A stretch of 12,714 nucleotides of DNA from contig WTJZ01000255.1 of the NCBI GenBank assembly GCA_011524615.1, positions 1-12,714 on the forward strand, in the 5' to 3' direction. A model generated the notes under the pieces. That model was not told the DNA's origin. It did not search any database and worked only from the letters and a program-made list of their open reading frames with translations. This DNA comes from Akkermansiaceae bacterium. GTDB lineage: Bacteria; Verrucomicrobiota; Verrucomicrobiia; Verrucomicrobiales; Akkermansiaceae. Positions 1 to 7,495 of this stretch are shown here, one piece after another (within the stretch, counting starts at the first letter, position 1; the number at the start of each line of letters is the position of its first letter). The position numbers and the translations under genes were made by a program.

Positions 1-60
1 GGCATTAAGAGCGAAGAGGAAAGGGGTGAGTAGAAGTGATTTGAGTGTAGTCTTGGTCAT
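1..60 (-). CDS. Exported protein, N-terminal fragment (cut by window edge)
   Basis: Only the first 20 codons are present. The ATG is the complement of 58-60 and the frame stays open to the window edge. The peptide begins MTKTTLKSLLLTPF and has two lysines before a hydrophobic Leu/Phe stretch ending in ALNA, the shape of a Sec signal peptide, so the product is probably exported. It starts 51 nt after the Gfo/Idh dehydrogenase stop, on the same strand, so it may be the next gene of the sugar-acid operon. In such operons this slot often holds a polysaccharide lyase, glycoside hydrolase or sulfatase, but nothing visible here says which. No Shine-Dalgarno sequence precedes it. A TAAAAT hexamer lies 5 nt upstream of the ATG and could be a -10 box of its own. 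Confidence 0.6.
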   Translation of the reverse strand, partial: MTKTTLKSLLLTPFLFALNA

Positions 61-111
61 AAAAGATTTTAGTTAGTGTTGTTAATACGGAATTGGGACG
101 GTGGATATTGT

Positions 112-1155
112 TTATAATTCGACCCTTTTGGAATTATTTTGTGCGGATTCGTAGATGGCTCTGATGAGAGCGACAGCGCGACGAGCTTCTGTTCCATTAG
201 TGAGTGGTTCAGAGCCTGACAGGATCGCAGAGACAACGTCCTCGAAGTTACGTTGGTGCCCGAAGAAGTCGATGGCATTTGGGTCATTAGCACCCATCCC
301 TTTAGCCGAGCCACTCATTAATTCCTCACGGATTCGAGCATCCTGTGGTTGCTCTTCTAGGAAGTCCCAAACGCGGAAGGCGGTATCAGCCATGAAGACC
401 GAGCCCTTCTCACCACAGACGTGAACTTCTGCAGGGTGGCCATCAGTAGACCAACAGGCGGTTGAGCCATGAATGACACCGAGGGCGCCGTTCTCGAATT
501 CGACCGTTGCGACAGCAGTGTCTTCTACTTCGATCCCTTCGTGGATTTGGCATGCCATCGAGGCGGTGACTGCCTTGACATTACCACAGAGGTAGAGGAG
601 TTGGTCGAGGGTATGGATTGACTGGTTCATGAGAGCGCCACCACCATCGAGTTCCCATGTGCCACGCCATGCGCCTGAGTCGTAGTAGGCTTGGTCTCGG
701 TACCACTTGATCGCGGCTTCGACCATCGTGATTTTACCAAAGCGGTCTGTATCGACGGCCTTCTTGAATTCCTGGATGGCTGGGTAGAAGCGGCGGTTAA
801 AGATTCCGGCACAGGTGACATTGTGCTCAGCACAGACCTGGAGGATCTCATCGATGCGCTCGGTGGTGACCTCGAGAGGTTTCTCACAGATGATGTGTTT
901 ACCCGCCTTGGCGGCAGCGATGCAGGGATCGAGGTGAGCACCAGAGACGGTAGCGATGGTGACGATCTCGATCTCAGGGTCAGCGAGGAGAGACTCTATG
1001 CTGTCATACGCTTGTGCGCCGAATTCTTCTGCGAGGGTCTTGGTCTTGTCATATGAGCGGCCTGCAATTCCCTTGAGGCTACCATTGGACATAGCGGCTA
1101 TCGCTTCTGCGTGAAAGCGAGCGATCATGCCTGATCCGATAATTCCGAATTTCAT
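112..1155 (-). CDS. Gfo/Idh/MocA-family NAD(P)-dependent sugar dehydrogenase
   Basis: A 347-aa cytoplasmic oxidoreductase of normal family length. The N-terminal Rossmann fold shows GIIGSGMIA at residues 4-12. The family signature EKPLE is at 91-95, where the lysine is the usual catalytic or cofactor-contacting residue. The C-terminal alpha/beta domain carries WRGTWELDGGGALMNQSIHTLD (163-184), whose His181 and Asp184 match the substrate-site H..D of the family. Members oxidise or reduce a ring or chain hydroxyl of sugars, inositols or sugar acids. The exact substrate cannot be read from sequence. It lies 32 nt downstream of the transporter and is the last complete gene of the operon, so it probably handles an epimer or keto form of the imported sugar acid. 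No Shine-Dalgarno sequence is visible before the ATG. The family is certain; the substrate is unknown. Confidence 0.93.
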   Translation of the reverse strand: MKFGIIGSGMIARFHAEAIAAMSNGSLKGIAGRSYDKTKTLAEEFGAQAYDSIESLLADPEIEIVTIATVSGAHLDPCIAAAKAGKHIICEKPLEVTTERIDEILQVCAEHNVTCAGIFNRRFYPAIQEFKKAVDTDRFGKITMVEAAIKWYRDQAYYDSGAWRGTWELDGGGALMNQSIHTLDQLLYLCGNVKAVTASMACQIHEGIEVEDTAVATVEFENGALGVIHGSTACWSTDGHPAEVHVCGEKGSVFMADTAFRVWDFLEEQPQDARIREELMSGSAKGMGANDPNAIDFFGHQRNFEDVVSAILSGSEPLTNGTEARRAVALIRAIYESAQNNSKRVEL

Positions 1156-1187
1156 GTGATGATTAAAGATATGGTTATGAATGCCCC

Positions 1188-2777
1188 TTATGCTTCTGAG
1201 GACTTATTCTTGATTGCGAAGCTGATGAGACCGATCGCGGTGAGTACACCTAGTCCGATGAGTCCGATGAGTCCTGGCGTCCCCTTACTGAGGAGAGCCC
1301 AGACAGAGGCGAATCCTGCGAGGAAGAGGCCGATGAGCATGAGGATGTTCACGATGACGCGGTTTTTACCGGTCACGATCTCTGTTCCAAGCGTACGCTT
1401 AGAGTTAAAGAGGAGAACAAAGATGAGGTAGGCAATTGGGAGAAGGGTCGTCGCGATTACCGAGGCTGGGACAGCCATAGCCGTCTTATTAGCACCTGCC
1501 CACAGGAAGGGAGCAAATGATGCGGTAAGAGCTGGAATGGCAGCACCGATGAGGAATGGAGTTTTGGCCTCAGGCTTGCCTGCGGCTTGTGAGATGGCAA
1601 AGCCGTTCATGAGCATGTGTACGATCATGGTAGAGAGAGCCATCGCGAGGATACCGAATCCGAAGATGAGTTGTGAGGCCTTTTCTCCGACGAGTGGAGT
1701 GAGAGCAGAGGCGAGTTGCTTAGCATCACGCTTAGTGAGGTATGCGGCCATTTGACGATCAGCTAGCGGGAGAGCATCTGCCATCTCACGAACTTCACTC
1801 TCTGTGAACTGAGAGATGTCATCTGTTTCCATTGCTACTCGGCCCTCTAGGAGCTTATAGTAACCAGCTTCGAGAGCGATGGGCTTGCCTTCTGCATTGA
1901 GAATGTCTGCATCCTTAACATGGAACTGTGCTGAGGATGTGATGACGAGGAGAGAGGCCGCGATCATGAATGGGATCGCGAGACCGAGAGCCAAGTCATA
2001 ACGTGAGAGCTCGCGCTCTCCCTTACCCCATCCCTTTTTCTTAAGAGTGTAGGGGAGGAGGAAGGTCATGTTGATCCCCACTACAGCACCGAAGGCTCCG
2101 ATAATGATGTTACGCTGTGAGTCTGTAATGATCGGAGCCCAATAAGAAGCGGCCTCACCTGTAGCCGCGAGAGGAGCCTCGAGAGTAGCAGCTGGGTTAA
2201 ATAGCGCGGTGAAGTTAGGAATGAAGCCGGTGAAAAGGCTCGGGAAGTCGACATTGCCATTAGCCATATTGACCGCTGCTGCTCCGAAGAAGCAGAGAAT
2301 CACGATGCCCACCATGATCTTAAGAATATTCTCAAACGTCGCTACTCCCTTAGATCCTGAGCTGTAGAAGCAGACCACTCCAAAGGCAATGACGGAAAGG
2401 GCGATCGTGATCACATATGGATTCACGTCTGTGAGGCCAAAGTTCTGCTGAACGATGCCGAGCCCTAGCGAGGCCTGAGCTGGACAGAAGACACAGTCTG
2501 CGATGACGGTGGCTAGGAGCCAGGCCCATGCGAGTACAGGGGAGATGTGCTTACAGGTGGAGACGAAAGGAGTGTCTTCGGTGCTGAGCGTGACGTATGC
2601 GAGCGAGGCTAGCATAACTACACCGAAGACCATGGCGAGGGGCTGAAGCCAGAGGAGACCGTTGCCACCAATGACACCGAGGTAAAGGGCTCCTACGAGC
2701 GACCCCCCGCCGAGAGTGACCGCGGCTTGTAGCCAGCCGGGACCAGATTGTTTAGCGTATTTGAGAAGTTTTGTCAT
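1188..2777 (-). CDS. NRAMP-like (LeuT-fold) membrane transporter lacking the metal-site motifs
   Basis: A 529-aa polytopic inner-membrane protein with about 11-12 hydrophobic helices. The start carries the NRAMP-type GPGWL (12-16) leading into the first unwound helix. The region after it reads LGGGS (22-26) where NRAMP proteins have DPGN. In the sixth helix, GAVVGINMTFLLPY (229-242) has GINM where NRAMP has MPHN, so both metal-coordinating motifs are absent. Between about helices 7 and 8 there is a hydrophilic insertion of about 85 residues (283-367), predicted to be extracytoplasmic, which canonical NRAMP proteins lack. From memory, similar proteins in planctomycetes and verrucomicrobia are labelled divalent metal transporters. 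Its place inside a uronate operon, 11 nt after the SDR gene and with no other transporter in view, suggests a sugar-acid substrate instead. Fold assignment is fairly secure; the substrate is inference. Confidence 0.82.
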   Translation of the reverse strand: MTKLLKYAKQSGPGWLQAAVTLGGGSLVGALYLGVIGGNGLLWLQPLAMVFGVVMLASLAYVTLSTEDTPFVSTCKHISPVLAWAWLLATVIADCVFCPAQASLGLGIVQQNFGLTDVNPYVITIALSVIAFGVVCFYSSGSKGVATFENILKIMVGIVILCFFGAAAVNMANGNVDFPSLFTGFIPNFTALFNPAATLEAPLAATGEAASYWAPIITDSQRNIIIGAFGAVVGINMTFLLPYTLKKKGWGKGERELSRYDLALGLAIPFMIAASLLVITSSAQFHVKDADILNAEGKPIALEAGYYKLLEGRVAMETDDISQFTESEVREMADALPLADRQMAAYLTKRDAKQLASALTPLVGEKASQLIFGFGILAMALSTMIVHMLMNGFAISQAAGKPEAKTPFLIGAAIPALTASFAPFLWAGANKTAMAVPASVIATTLLPIAYLIFVLLFNSKRTLGTEIVTGKNRVIVNILMLIGLFLAGFASVWALLSKGTPGLIGLIGLGVLTAIGLISFAIKNKSSEA

Positions 2778-2788
2778 AATGAGAGAGA

Positions 2789-3568
2789 TTAGATGCTCAT
2801 GGCGTTGAACCCACCATCGACGACCATTTCATGTCCTGTGATGAATCGGCCCGCAGTATTTGAGGCGAGTAGGAGAGTAGCACCGATGAGTTCTTCTGGT
2901 TCACCGAAGCGGTTTGCTGGCGTCTTGCCGAGAATCTGTGCGACACGGGATTCGTCGAGGACCTTGCGGTTCTGTTCTGCAGGGAAGAAGCCTGGGACGA
3001 GGGTATTGACGCGGATCTCTTGCTCAGCCCATTCACGAGCGAGGTTGCGAGAGAGGTTATGGACTGCGGCCTTAGAGGCAGAGTAGGAGAAGACGCGTGA
3101 GAGAGGGTTAAGCCCTGAGATCGACCCTAGGTTGATGATGGATCCTGGACGACCAGCCTTGAGGAAGTAATCGCCAAAGGCTTGGCATGCACGTACGGTG
3201 CCTGTGAAGTTGATGTCCATGATGCGTTGGAGTTCTTCTTCCTCGATATCGAGGAATGGGGTCGGGGAGTTTACGCCCGCTCCGTTGATTAGGATATCGA
3301 TTTGACCGGATTTGTCGACAACTTGTTGGATTATTTGATCGATGGACTCTCTCGTGGAGACGTCACCCTTTAGGAAGTAGGCTGATCCACCTGCAGCTTC
3401 AATCGCAGCGAGCTTTTCATCAGCCTTGTCCTGATTACGACCGATGAGTGCTACTTCGACGCCAGCCTTAGCTAGTCCGATGGCCATGTGGCCGCAGAGT
3501 TCACCGGTGCCGCCGATGACGACAGCGACCTGACCTTGGAGATTAAAGAGTTGTTCTATGTATGACAT
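2789..3568 (-). CDS. SDR oxidoreductase, D-mannonate oxidoreductase (fructuronate reductase) type
   Basis: A 259-aa classical short-chain dehydrogenase. The nucleotide-binding glycine motif is GGTGELCG (19-26), NGAG is at 95-98, Asn120 lies in DIN, catalytic Ser149 is in LGSISG, and Tyr162 and Lys166 lie in YSASK. The C-terminal segment PGFFPAEQNRKVL (192-204), followed by the PANRFGEPEEL block, is typical of the Bacillus YjmF/UxuB-like SDRs annotated as D-mannonate oxidoreductase. It also resembles gluconate 5-dehydrogenase (IdnO/GntD type). The likely reaction is NAD(P)H-dependent reduction of the ketouronate made by UxaC, or of a 5-ketoaldonate. It starts 7 nt after the uxaC stop, which supports consecutive pathway steps. 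The presence of gluconokinase keeps the 5-ketogluconate alternative open. The SDR family is certain; the exact substrate is moderately supported. Confidence 0.88.
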   Translation of the reverse strand: MSYIEQLFNLQGQVAVVIGGTGELCGHMAIGLAKAGVEVALIGRNQDKADEKLAAIEAAGGSAYFLKGDVSTRESIDQIIQQVVDKSGQIDILINGAGVNSPTPFLDIEEEELQRIMDINFTGTVRACQAFGDYFLKAGRPGSIINLGSISGLNPLSRVFSYSASKAAVHNLSRNLAREWAEQEIRVNTLVPGFFPAEQNRKVLDESRVAQILGKTPANRFGEPEELIGATLLLASNTAGRFITGHEMVVDGGFNAMSI

Positions 3569-3575
3569 GATGAGA

Positions 3576-4808
3576 TTAGAGGTTGAGGTATGCCTTAACG
3601 TTATAGTAGGCGATGTTTTGGGCGGTTTGGATGAGGAGGGATTCGTTATGAGGCATTTCTCCCGAGATGGCCTTGTCAGCGATGAAGCTAGAGAGGATGC
3701 GACGATAGTAGTCGTGTCGCACGTAACTCGTGAAGGAGCGTGAATCCGTTAGCATGCCGATGTGCGTGCCGAGTGCTGAGAGACTAGTGATGAGCTGGAG
3801 TTGCTCTTGGATACCTGGAACGTGATCGAGATGCCACCATGCAGGACCGTACTGGAGTTTGCCAGCGGTTGGGCCTTGTTGGAAGCTCTGGATGCCACAG
3901 CAGAGCGCTGCCGATTCATTGGGGTTCAGGTTGTAGACGATGGTCTTTGGCAGTTGATCTGTCTTATTGAGTTCGTCTAGGAAGGTGATGAGGCGGTCTG
4001 TCTGCGCCCAACTCCCCATGGTGTCGAGACCGGAGTCGCGTCCTGAGGTCTCAAAGGTGCGAGTATTCACATTACGGAGAGGTCCGAGATGGAGTTGCAT
4101 GACCCAGTCCTTTTCATGATTCCACTTAGCGATCTCTACGAGAGCGTTGAAGGCCGGTGTGCCCTTCTCAGGAATCTGAGCGATACCGTGGTCTGACATC
4201 TTACAACCACGTTCGTGGAAGTAATCGTGTCGTGCCTTGAGTGCTTCTAGGTCGATCTCGTCTTGGAGGAGGTATGGGTCAGGTCGGTATGTCGGGAGGA
4301 CCTTGACTGCGTGTTGGCGCTCAACGAGGCTCTGATGATCGTCGAGTGAGTCGAATGGATCATCCGTCGTTCCGATGAGTTCTACGTTGAACTGCTTGAG
4401 TAATGAGTTGACCGAGATTCCTTTAGCGAGTTGAGCATTAGCCTGATCCCAGATGGCTGGGGCAGTCTCTGCGGAGAGTAGGTCTGTGATGCCGAAGACG
4501 GCCTCTAACTCCATATGTGCCCACTGATAGACCGGGTTACCGATCGAGAGCGGCATGATAGAGGCAAAGGCGAGGAATTTTTCGTACGGAGAAGCCTCGC
4601 CTGTGACGAACTTCTCTTCCACTCCACAGCCACGCATGAGCCTCCACTTATAGTGGTCATGCTTGAGCCAGAGCTCCCAGAGATCAGCAAAGGTGTGATC
4701 ATTGAGAACCTCATCTGCTGGTAGGTGGGTGTGATAGTCCACAATTGGTAAGTCCTTGATCGAGGCGTAAATCGACTCGGCTAAAGGGCTGGTCAGTAGC
4801 ATACTCAT
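3576..4808 (-). CDS. uxaC: Uronate isomerase (glucuronate/galacturonate isomerase)
   Basis: Converts D-glucuronate to D-fructuronate and D-galacturonate to D-tagaturonate in the cytoplasm, the first catabolic step for uronic acids. The 410-aa protein has the amidohydrolase-like fold, with metal ligands in DYHTHL (His26, His28). Family blocks follow: DHYKWRLMR (51-59), IGNPVYQWAH (89-98), GTTDDP (146-151), GCKMSDH (201-207), QLHLGPLRN (238-246) and GMLTDSRSF (351-359). E. coli UxaC is about 470 residues. Compared with my memory of it, about 60 residues are missing from two places around GCKMSDH, with the active-site blocks intact, so this is a compact but probably functional version. The start chosen is the upstream of two close ATGs (M1 and M3), which cannot be separated without a Shine-Dalgarno sequence. 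It lies 11 nt behind the Ldh-family gene and 7 nt before the SDR gene. Confidence 0.96.
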   Translation of the reverse strand: MSMLLTSPLAESIYASIKDLPIVDYHTHLPADEVLNDHTFADLWELWLKHDHYKWRLMRGCGVEEKFVTGEASPYEKFLAFASIMPLSIGNPVYQWAHMELEAVFGITDLLSAETAPAIWDQANAQLAKGISVNSLLKQFNVELIGTTDDPFDSLDDHQSLVERQHAVKVLPTYRPDPYLLQDEIDLEALKARHDYFHERGCKMSDHGIAQIPEKGTPAFNALVEIAKWNHEKDWVMQLHLGPLRNVNTRTFETSGRDSGLDTMGSWAQTDRLITFLDELNKTDQLPKTIVYNLNPNESAALCCGIQSFQQGPTAGKLQYGPAWWHLDHVPGIQEQLQLITSLSALGTHIGMLTDSRSFTSYVRHDYYRRILSSFIADKAISGEMPHNESLLIQTAQNIAYYNVKAYLNL

Positions 4809-4819
4809 GGGAACGGTGG

Positions 4820-5908
4820 TTATGCGTTGTAAGGAGTAGAAGTGAGGGCTGGTCGACCGAGACGGGTTGCGATCGCATTAAGCTCTTCGAGTTCTGCGGA
4901 TGAGAAGAGGAGTCCACCGGCGGCTTTGGTTCTCGCTGCTGCTTGAGCCTCGAGCTGTCCAGGGAGGATGCAGTGCTCATTACCATGTCCGAGGATGTCA
5001 TCGATGACCGCTTTGACATTTTCCTTTTGAGAACGTCCATTGGCGAAGGCGCTACCACTCATCGCTTCTGGGTGGATGACCTGGAAGAAGAAAGATGATG
5101 TTGTCTTCTCCTCTGCGGAATCGTTTTGTGTCCCACGGATCGTAGGGATGGAGCCTCCGATGTAGGCGGCGGTGAGTTCGTTCACGAGAGAGAGGCCGTA
5201 TCCCTTGTGGCGGCCGAATGGGAGTAGTGAGACCGCTTTGGTTGGATCCGTTGTGACATTGCCGTCGGCATCGACCGCGCACTCAGGAGGTAGCGTGCCG
5301 CCCTCACGAGCGAGTTGTTGGACACGTCCCATCGCTACAGTAGAGGTCGCCCAGTCCATGCAGATCGGGAAGCCGAGTTCCTCAGTTGTAGGGAAGGCCC
5401 AAGTGTGTGGGTTCGTCCCGAGAGTAGGGAACTTACCTGTGAATGGAACTACTTCAGCCAGTGTAGAGGTACAGTTCGTGTAAGCGATGTATCCGCGGTT
5501 CGCGGCATCGATGGCGTAGCCGCTGCCCCAGAGGTAGTGCCATGCATTGTCGACACTGACGATCCCTACACCGTACTGGTCGGCGAGTTCGATCGCGCGG
5601 TTGAAGGCTTCCTTAGCCACGAGCTGTCCGAGCTTCTTGTTTCCATCCCAGATTTCTGCTGCAGCGAAACGGTTTTCCTTTTTGATGAGTTCTGCGCCAG
5701 GGGTACAGTTACCACGTGCCGATCCGAGGTGCTCGTCCAGGTGGAGAGCCTTGAGGGCATTGTGCGTACGGTTACCGTGAGTAGTCGCTACAGCAGCGAT
5801 CTCTGCGGCAGCGCGGCCTTCTTCTTCGTTGAAGCCTCGGTCGATGAAGGCTGCGGTGACAAGGTCGTTGTGTTCCTGTTCGTTGACGATGTGAAATTGT
5901 TCAGACAT
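4820..5908 (-). CDS. Ldh-family (malate/L-lactate/ketogulonate reductase superfamily) NAD(P)-dependent oxidoreductase
   Basis: A 362-aa protein of the Ldh_2 family, which uses a fold unrelated to classical lactate dehydrogenase. Members include malate, L-lactate, ureidoglycolate and 2,3-diketo-L-gulonate oxidoreductases. Visible signatures are THGNR (43-47, with the proposed catalytic His44), His124 in a variant of the family NSxHxG block, the nucleotide-site GTNP (164-167), MDWATS (184-189), and GRHKGYGLSL (232-241) near the C-terminal third. In the His124 block the residues read NAWHYLWGSGY, with two residues between the His and the Gly where most relatives have one. In this operon it most likely reduces a 2-keto sugar acid or oxidises an aldonate, in the manner of YiaK. 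It lies 36 nt after gntK and 11 nt before uxaC. The family is certain, the substrate is not. Confidence 0.92.
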   Translation of the reverse strand: MSEQFHIVNEQEHNDLVTAAFIDRGFNEEEGRAAAEIAAVATTHGNRTHNALKALHLDEHLGSARGNCTPGAELIKKENRFAAAEIWDGNKKLGQLVAKEAFNRAIELADQYGVGIVSVDNAWHYLWGSGYAIDAANRGYIAYTNCTSTLAEVVPFTGKFPTLGTNPHTWAFPTTEELGFPICMDWATSTVAMGRVQQLAREGGTLPPECAVDADGNVTTDPTKAVSLLPFGRHKGYGLSLVNELTAAYIGGSIPTIRGTQNDSAEEKTTSSFFFQVIHPEAMSGSAFANGRSQKENVKAVIDDILGHGNEHCILPGQLEAQAAARTKAAGGLLFSSAELEELNAIATRLGRPALTSTPYNA

Positions 5909-5944
5909 GATGGAATGGAGGGGAAATATGTATTAGTAGAAAGA

Positions 5945-6463
5945 TTAGAGGGATGACTGCCACTCTAGGAATTGGGAGACGAGTTGTTCCACTGGGTGTG
6001 CGACATCGAGCTGGAGAGCGTCGGATGGATGCTCTAGGGTCTCGAGTTGGCTATCGAGTAATGAGGGGGGCATGAAGTGTTCGCCAGCCTCATACCTGAT
6101 CGTGATACGTTCGCGGAGTACCTCGGGATCAGTATGCAGGTGTAGGAACTGTAGCTGAGGGTACTGAGTGCGAAGTAAGTCGCGGTAAGATTGCTTCAGC
6201 GCAGAGCATGCGATGAAGCTAGGGTGAGGCTCACTCGCGCGTTCTGCCGCGAGTGATGCGAGAATCTCAAGCCATGGCTTACGGTCATCATCATTGAGGG
6301 CATTGCCACTAGCCATCTTTTGGCGATTCGCTTCTGGATGGTAGTCGTCCCCGTCGAAGAAGGTACCCTGGGTCGCTGCTGCGAGGGCGTTTCCGAGCGT
6401 GGTTTTTCCCGTGGCAGAGACTCCCATCAGGATGAAGACGTTAGGGGTGGGCGTGAGACTCAT
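5945..6463 (-). CDS. gntK: Gluconokinase, GntK/IdnK type
   Basis: Phosphorylates D-gluconate with ATP to 6-phosphogluconate, feeding the pentose phosphate or Entner-Doudoroff pathway. The 172-aa length matches the family. It has the P-loop GVSATGKT (14-21), then the gluconate-binding block FFDGDDYHPEANRQKM (35-50), DDDRKPWL (58-65), CSALKQSYRDLLR (86-98) and HFMPPSLLDSQLETLE (129-144), all diagnostic for gluconate kinase. It is soluble and cytoplasmic. It sits 12 nt after the D-2-hydroxyacid dehydrogenase gene and before the Ldh-family gene. It is the only kinase in this operon, so the cluster's phosphorylated product may be 6-phosphogluconate instead of, or as well as, KDG-6-phosphate. The stop codon lies inside TCTAATCT, an 8-mer also found over the SDR and uxaC stops. 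No Shine-Dalgarno sequence precedes the ATG. Confidence 0.95.
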   Translation of the reverse strand: MSLTPTPNVFILMGVSATGKTTLGNALAAATQGTFFDGDDYHPEANRQKMASGNALNDDDRKPWLEILASLAAERASEPHPSFIACSALKQSYRDLLRTQYPQLQFLHLHTDPEVLRERITIRYEAGEHFMPPSLLDSQLETLEHPSDALQLDVAHPVEQLVSQFLEWQSSL

Positions 6464-6475
6464 AGTTGTGATCGA

Positions 6476-7495
6476 TTATCGGTTAACAACGTTTGCGCAT
6501 GCGTCCGCTCCTTGAGAGAGGACCGTCATGACGTTCTGAGCAGAGGTAGATGCCATTGCTGCATTCGTCTCAGCTGTGTTACTTGCGACGTGCGGAGTCA
6601 TGACTAGGTTCTCGAGTGTGCGGAGGTCCTTGTTCTCGTCTTGTGGGACATATGGCTCGACGATGAATACGTCGATAGCCGCACCTGCGATCGTGCCTTC
6701 TGTGAGGGCGTCGTAGAGGTCGTTTTCGTTAACGAGTGCTCCACGTGCACAGTTGAGGAAGTAGGCGTCATCTCTCATCTTGCCGAAGAGGTCTGCGTTA
6801 GCCATGCCGACGGTCTCAGGTGTCACCGCCATCATCATGAGGACGAAGTCAGCGTCCTTCACGGCGTCTTCTAGATCTGTGGTGATACGCTCTACTGGGA
6901 CATCCTTTTGGAAGTCCTCGAAGGTGTCTACCTTAGCAAACTTACAGAACTGATCTTGGTCGAACTGGTCAAAGGCTACAACGTTCATTCCTAGCCCGTA
7001 GTGGACAGCCTTACAGATATCTTGTCCGATGCGTCCGAACCCGAGGATGGCGAGGGTCTTGCCTTGCACTTCGATCCCTCTGACTGGTTCCCATTCTTTG
7101 CGGCGCATAGAGCGGTCGAGAGAAACCACGTTACGTGCGAGAGAACCAAGCATCCATACTGCTTGTTCCTTCACAGAGGTGTTGAGTACACCAGGAGTGT
7201 TACACACTGTGATGCCCGCGGCAGTAGCCTTCTCCTTATCGATAGAGTCATGTCCAACGCCAAAGCGGGAGATCACAGCTCCTTCTGGGAATGCTTGGTA
7301 GAGGGTGTCGTCGTGGTAGGGGTAAACATCTGCGATGAATCCCTTTACGTTTTGCTCCTTGATGAGTCCTGAGAGGGTCTCGGTATCCTCTGGTACAGAG
7401 ACGAACTCGAAGTCGGTCTCAGCAGTGAGCTTAGTGAAGACGTTCTCACCTTTTGCGTATGAGATCTCGCTGACGAAGATAGTTTCTTTAGACAT
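6476..7495 (-). CDS. D-isomer-specific 2-hydroxyacid dehydrogenase
   Basis: A 339-aa NAD(P)H-dependent 2-ketoacid reductase or 2-hydroxyacid dehydrogenase. The NAD-binding Rossmann motif is GFGRIG (152-157). The catalytic triad is complete: Arg251 in NCARGALVN, Glu280 in IDVFIVEP, and His302 in TPHVASNT. The split substrate-binding domain includes SRFGVGHDSID (76-86) and NTPGVLNTSVKEQA (99-112). The closest named relatives by motif are phosphoglycerate dehydrogenase and glyoxylate/hydroxypyruvate or 2-ketogluconate reductases. With 339 residues it lacks the C-terminal ACT domain of full-length SerA, so a catabolic 2-ketoacid or 2-ketoaldonate reductase is more likely than serine synthesis. 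It is the first enzyme gene after the regulator, 86 nt downstream, with gntK 12 nt further on. Conversion of 2-ketogluconate to gluconate followed by GntK is a plausible pair, but this is inference. Confidence 0.92.
   Translation of the reverse strand: MSKETIFVSEISYAKGENVFTKLTAETDFEFVSVPEDTETLSGLIKEQNVKGFIADVYPYHDDTLYQAFPEGAVISRFGVGHDSIDKEKATAAGITVCNTPGVLNTSVKEQAVWMLGSLARNVVSLDRSMRRKEWEPVRGIEVQGKTLAILGFGRIGQDICKAVHYGLGMNVVAFDQFDQDQFCKFAKVDTFEDFQKDVPVERITTDLEDAVKDADFVLMMMAVTPETVGMANADLFGKMRDDAYFLNCARGALVNENDLYDALTEGTIAGAAIDVFIVEPYVPQDENKDLRTLENLVMTPHVASNTAETNAAMASTSAQNVMTVLSQGADACANVVNR

Noticed and set aside
1188..2777. Straightforward annotation as a manganese/iron transporter
   Set aside because: Both metal-coordinating motifs are absent and the operon context is sugar-acid catabolism; only the fold-level assignment is kept.
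5315..5956. A 213-codon plus-strand frame opposite the Ldh-family gene
   Set aside because: It lies antisense to a gene with clear family motifs, shows no recognisable domain, and is explained by codon bias of the opposite strand.
6476..7495. Annotation as serA (phosphoglycerate dehydrogenase for serine synthesis)
   Set aside because: There is no C-terminal ACT domain, and the operon is catabolic; a general D-2-hydroxyacid dehydrogenase is the safer call.
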